A DNA stretch of 64,000 nt from Mesorhabditis belari (lineage: Eukaryota > Nematoda > Chromadorea > Rhabditida > Rhabditidae), in contig CAUEEP010000727.1 in NCBI GenBank assembly GCA_958450365.1, forward strand, positions 2,547,501-2,611,500. Reading direction: 5' to 3'. A model generated the notes under the pieces. It saw nothing but the letters and a program-made list of their open reading frames with translations, had not been told where the DNA came from and did no database searches. Shown one piece after another: positions 62,047 to 64,000 of this stretch; within the stretch, counting starts at the first letter, position 1; each line of letters begins with the position of its first letter. A program made the translations under genes and the position numbers.

Positions 62047-64000
62047 TCTGAAAGAAATTTCATTATGAGATGCTTCGTTTTCAGGAGTTTATGATGATTT
62101 CCCGCAATTAGCCATGAAAATTCGATGAATCTCAAAAAGATTTTTTTGTCATTGCCGCCCACAAGACATTTGCGTTTCTCGTTCATTCATTTGAGGGCGC
62201 ATTTGAGGTTGAATATAGCATAGAATTTCCGATGGTTTTAAAGAAGTAGAGTTTAGTTGTGATCAAAACAGAGAGGATAAGATCAAATGAACGTGTTGAT
62301 AGGTTCGGCTTGGTCGAGAAATTGAGCCAAAGGGTCTTTTAGATCAGTTAGCAAACACATAAAAACACAACGTAGATAAATGTTAAAACTGGAGGAGTTA
62401 CGTGGATGGACTTGCAACGGAAGTTCAAAATGGAGAACAATGGCAAATAAATGAAGATTAGGCACGGTAGTTTTTGAAAGTTATGAAGATTACGGTAGCT
62501 GAACCAAACCACTAAAGACCCATAATCAAAAATATTAAGCTCACTAGCGCTTTGCTGTTACTTTGGTATTCTCTCTCTCACTCATCCAACTCAGCATCAC
62601 CCCCTTCCTTGTCTAAACTCATGACCATGACGTCAAGTTGACAATTCGTCAAGTTGACACAAAAAAGAGCTCTATCCATAATTGCTTCTAAAAACTTCTG
62701 AAAAGCAGCTCACTTTTCCCTCCTTTTTTGTAACAAAGCCGTTGTTCTGGATGACCCCTCTTCGCCTTTTTTTTGGGGTTTTTGAGAGAAAAATTCTCGA
62801 TCCTAATGAGGGTTCCCTTTTCCGAAAACAGAAAAGGAAAAAGTTCTTCGTTTTGAAAGCTTTGTTCGAATTTTGCATGGAAAACTCCATTTCTCTTCGG
62901 TAATTGACGTCCAGTTTTTGATTTTTCTCGACCGGGAAGTGGAAAATTTTCTCATCACGCAAAATGGAGAATGGATTTAAAAATCAAATATCATTGAGAA
63001 TGTATTTTCAGATTGTTCGCATAATTTTTGGGAAGAAATTTGCAAAGCCGTTTTTGTTGTTGTTGTTGTTCGACTGAGGCATCCAATAGAATTGAGGGGA
63101 TTTTTTGACTTTTTCGGTTTTATTAACAAATTTCATCAGTGGATCAGTTGCATCAGTTGCTAAAAGTTTACTGAATTAGTAATTTCATGGTCAAGGCGTA
63201 GTTCTTGTAGCATTGGAAACAGTTTGAGAAGCTAAAAACCGGTTTTCCATCACAAACTCAGAATGAAATAAAATCCGAGATGTTTAAAAAAAAAAGGATT
63301 CAGGCTGTGGTAAAGGAAAAACTGATTTAGTTTAAAAAAAAGTTAGGCTAGAGTCCAGGACTACAATGCTAGGCAAGAGCTGGACTTTTCGTCGTGTTCC
63401 CTTTTCAAATTTCTCAGCCTTTCTTTTCCCTAAACCTGAGATAAGTGTAATATGTGTAGATAGAGAAGAGAATCCAAAACGCGATCGGAATCAAGAGAAT
63501 CGTGTCCAGGGCATCATTTTTGTTTAGCCATTAAGCAGAATTTTCGTTTTCGGTTTTCCTCAAAAAGTAGATGCGATAAGCCAAATCTCTGCTTGACTTT
63601 TGAGCAAAATTCTCAAGTCAAAAAGTAATTTCAATCTCGTGAATCATTCACTAATTTGAATGATGCTTTATCCACTTTCAAAAGCTCATTTAGCCATGGA
63701 ATGCTTTGATCAAAACTTCTCAATTTTTTTTGAATCTCTTTGTTGGTCTGATGACTCAGTGATGGATTGAAAGAGACTCTCCTCGATACAAATCATTCAT
63801 TCCTTCTACTCCTTCAATTCTCTTTTTTCCCTTCGGATCACAACGAATTAGCGTTAATCTTGAAGAAGCTTTCGAGTGGAGAAAAAGATTGAATGTTTTT
63901 TTTTGGATAAAAGAAGTGTGAAGAAAAGAAAATCAAGATTGAATAAAAAATTGGCACGCATGAGGAGCACGGATTGTAAGATCATTTCAGACAACAGTGA
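62047..64000. other. Right-hand non-coding region
   Basis: I see no supportable gene. It has poly-T and TC-rich stretches, a GTT microsatellite (63053-63069) and isolated TACGGTAG octamers (62467, 62492). It presumably contains the promoter of the 44-residue gene. Confidence 0.5.

Overview
The window is nuclear DNA of a free-living rhabditid-type nematode. It is AT-rich, with many tiny introns (about 40-60 nt, acceptors TTTTAG or TTTCAG). Several start codons sit 0-6 nt downstream of an unpaired 3' splice site, which is the signature of spliced-leader trans-splicing. Encoded proteins resemble Caenorhabditis families (RIG-4, Clc-like claudins, COGC-2, PRP-40, NPP-19, UFL-1), but gene order and repeats do not match anything I can place to a species.

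Layout, left to right. 1-2292 (+): 3' end of a Sidekick/RIG-4 adhesion receptor. 3981-7593 (+): NADP-dependent isocitrate dehydrogenase with an apparent mitochondrial leader exon. 8353-9656 (+): ELO fatty-acid elongase with three lesions, probably a pseudogene. 10074-17335 and 21534-27277 (+): two tandem Clc-like (claudin superfamily) genes, separated by about 4 kb of repeat-rich DNA. 27742-40575 (-): a divergent myosin heavy chain with a short coiled-coil tail. 42092-43829 (-): the NUP35/NPP-19 nucleoporin, divergent from the next cluster. 44444-55702 (+): COG2, PRP40 and UFL1 head-to-tail with gaps of 241 and 274 nt, which looks like a trans-spliced operon. A separate transmembrane-protein gene lies nested and antisense in a PRP40 intron (50421-51233). 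55.3-61.7 kb: a rearranged block with a direct duplication of the UFL1 3' end, an inverted PRP40 fragment, a decayed Tc3-like transposase, two inverted-repeat pairs and unassigned coding-like exons. 61833-62046 (-): a three-exon gene for a 44-residue protein. 62.0-64.0 kb: no gene seen.

The left half holds surface and junction proteins. Sidekick and both Clc-like proteins end in class I PDZ-binding motifs (SSFV, ETCV, ETTV), so all three could bind PDZ scaffolds. The right half holds housekeeping genes: Golgi tethering, U1 snRNP splicing, UFMylation and nuclear pore. No single new pathway is evident. The most interesting items are the possible dual-targeted IDH, the nested gene, the microprotein, the damaged elongase, the 490-residue tail on a claudin-like protein, and the composite rearrangement. 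All calls come from reading the sequence; family names rest on recalled motifs, without database searches.
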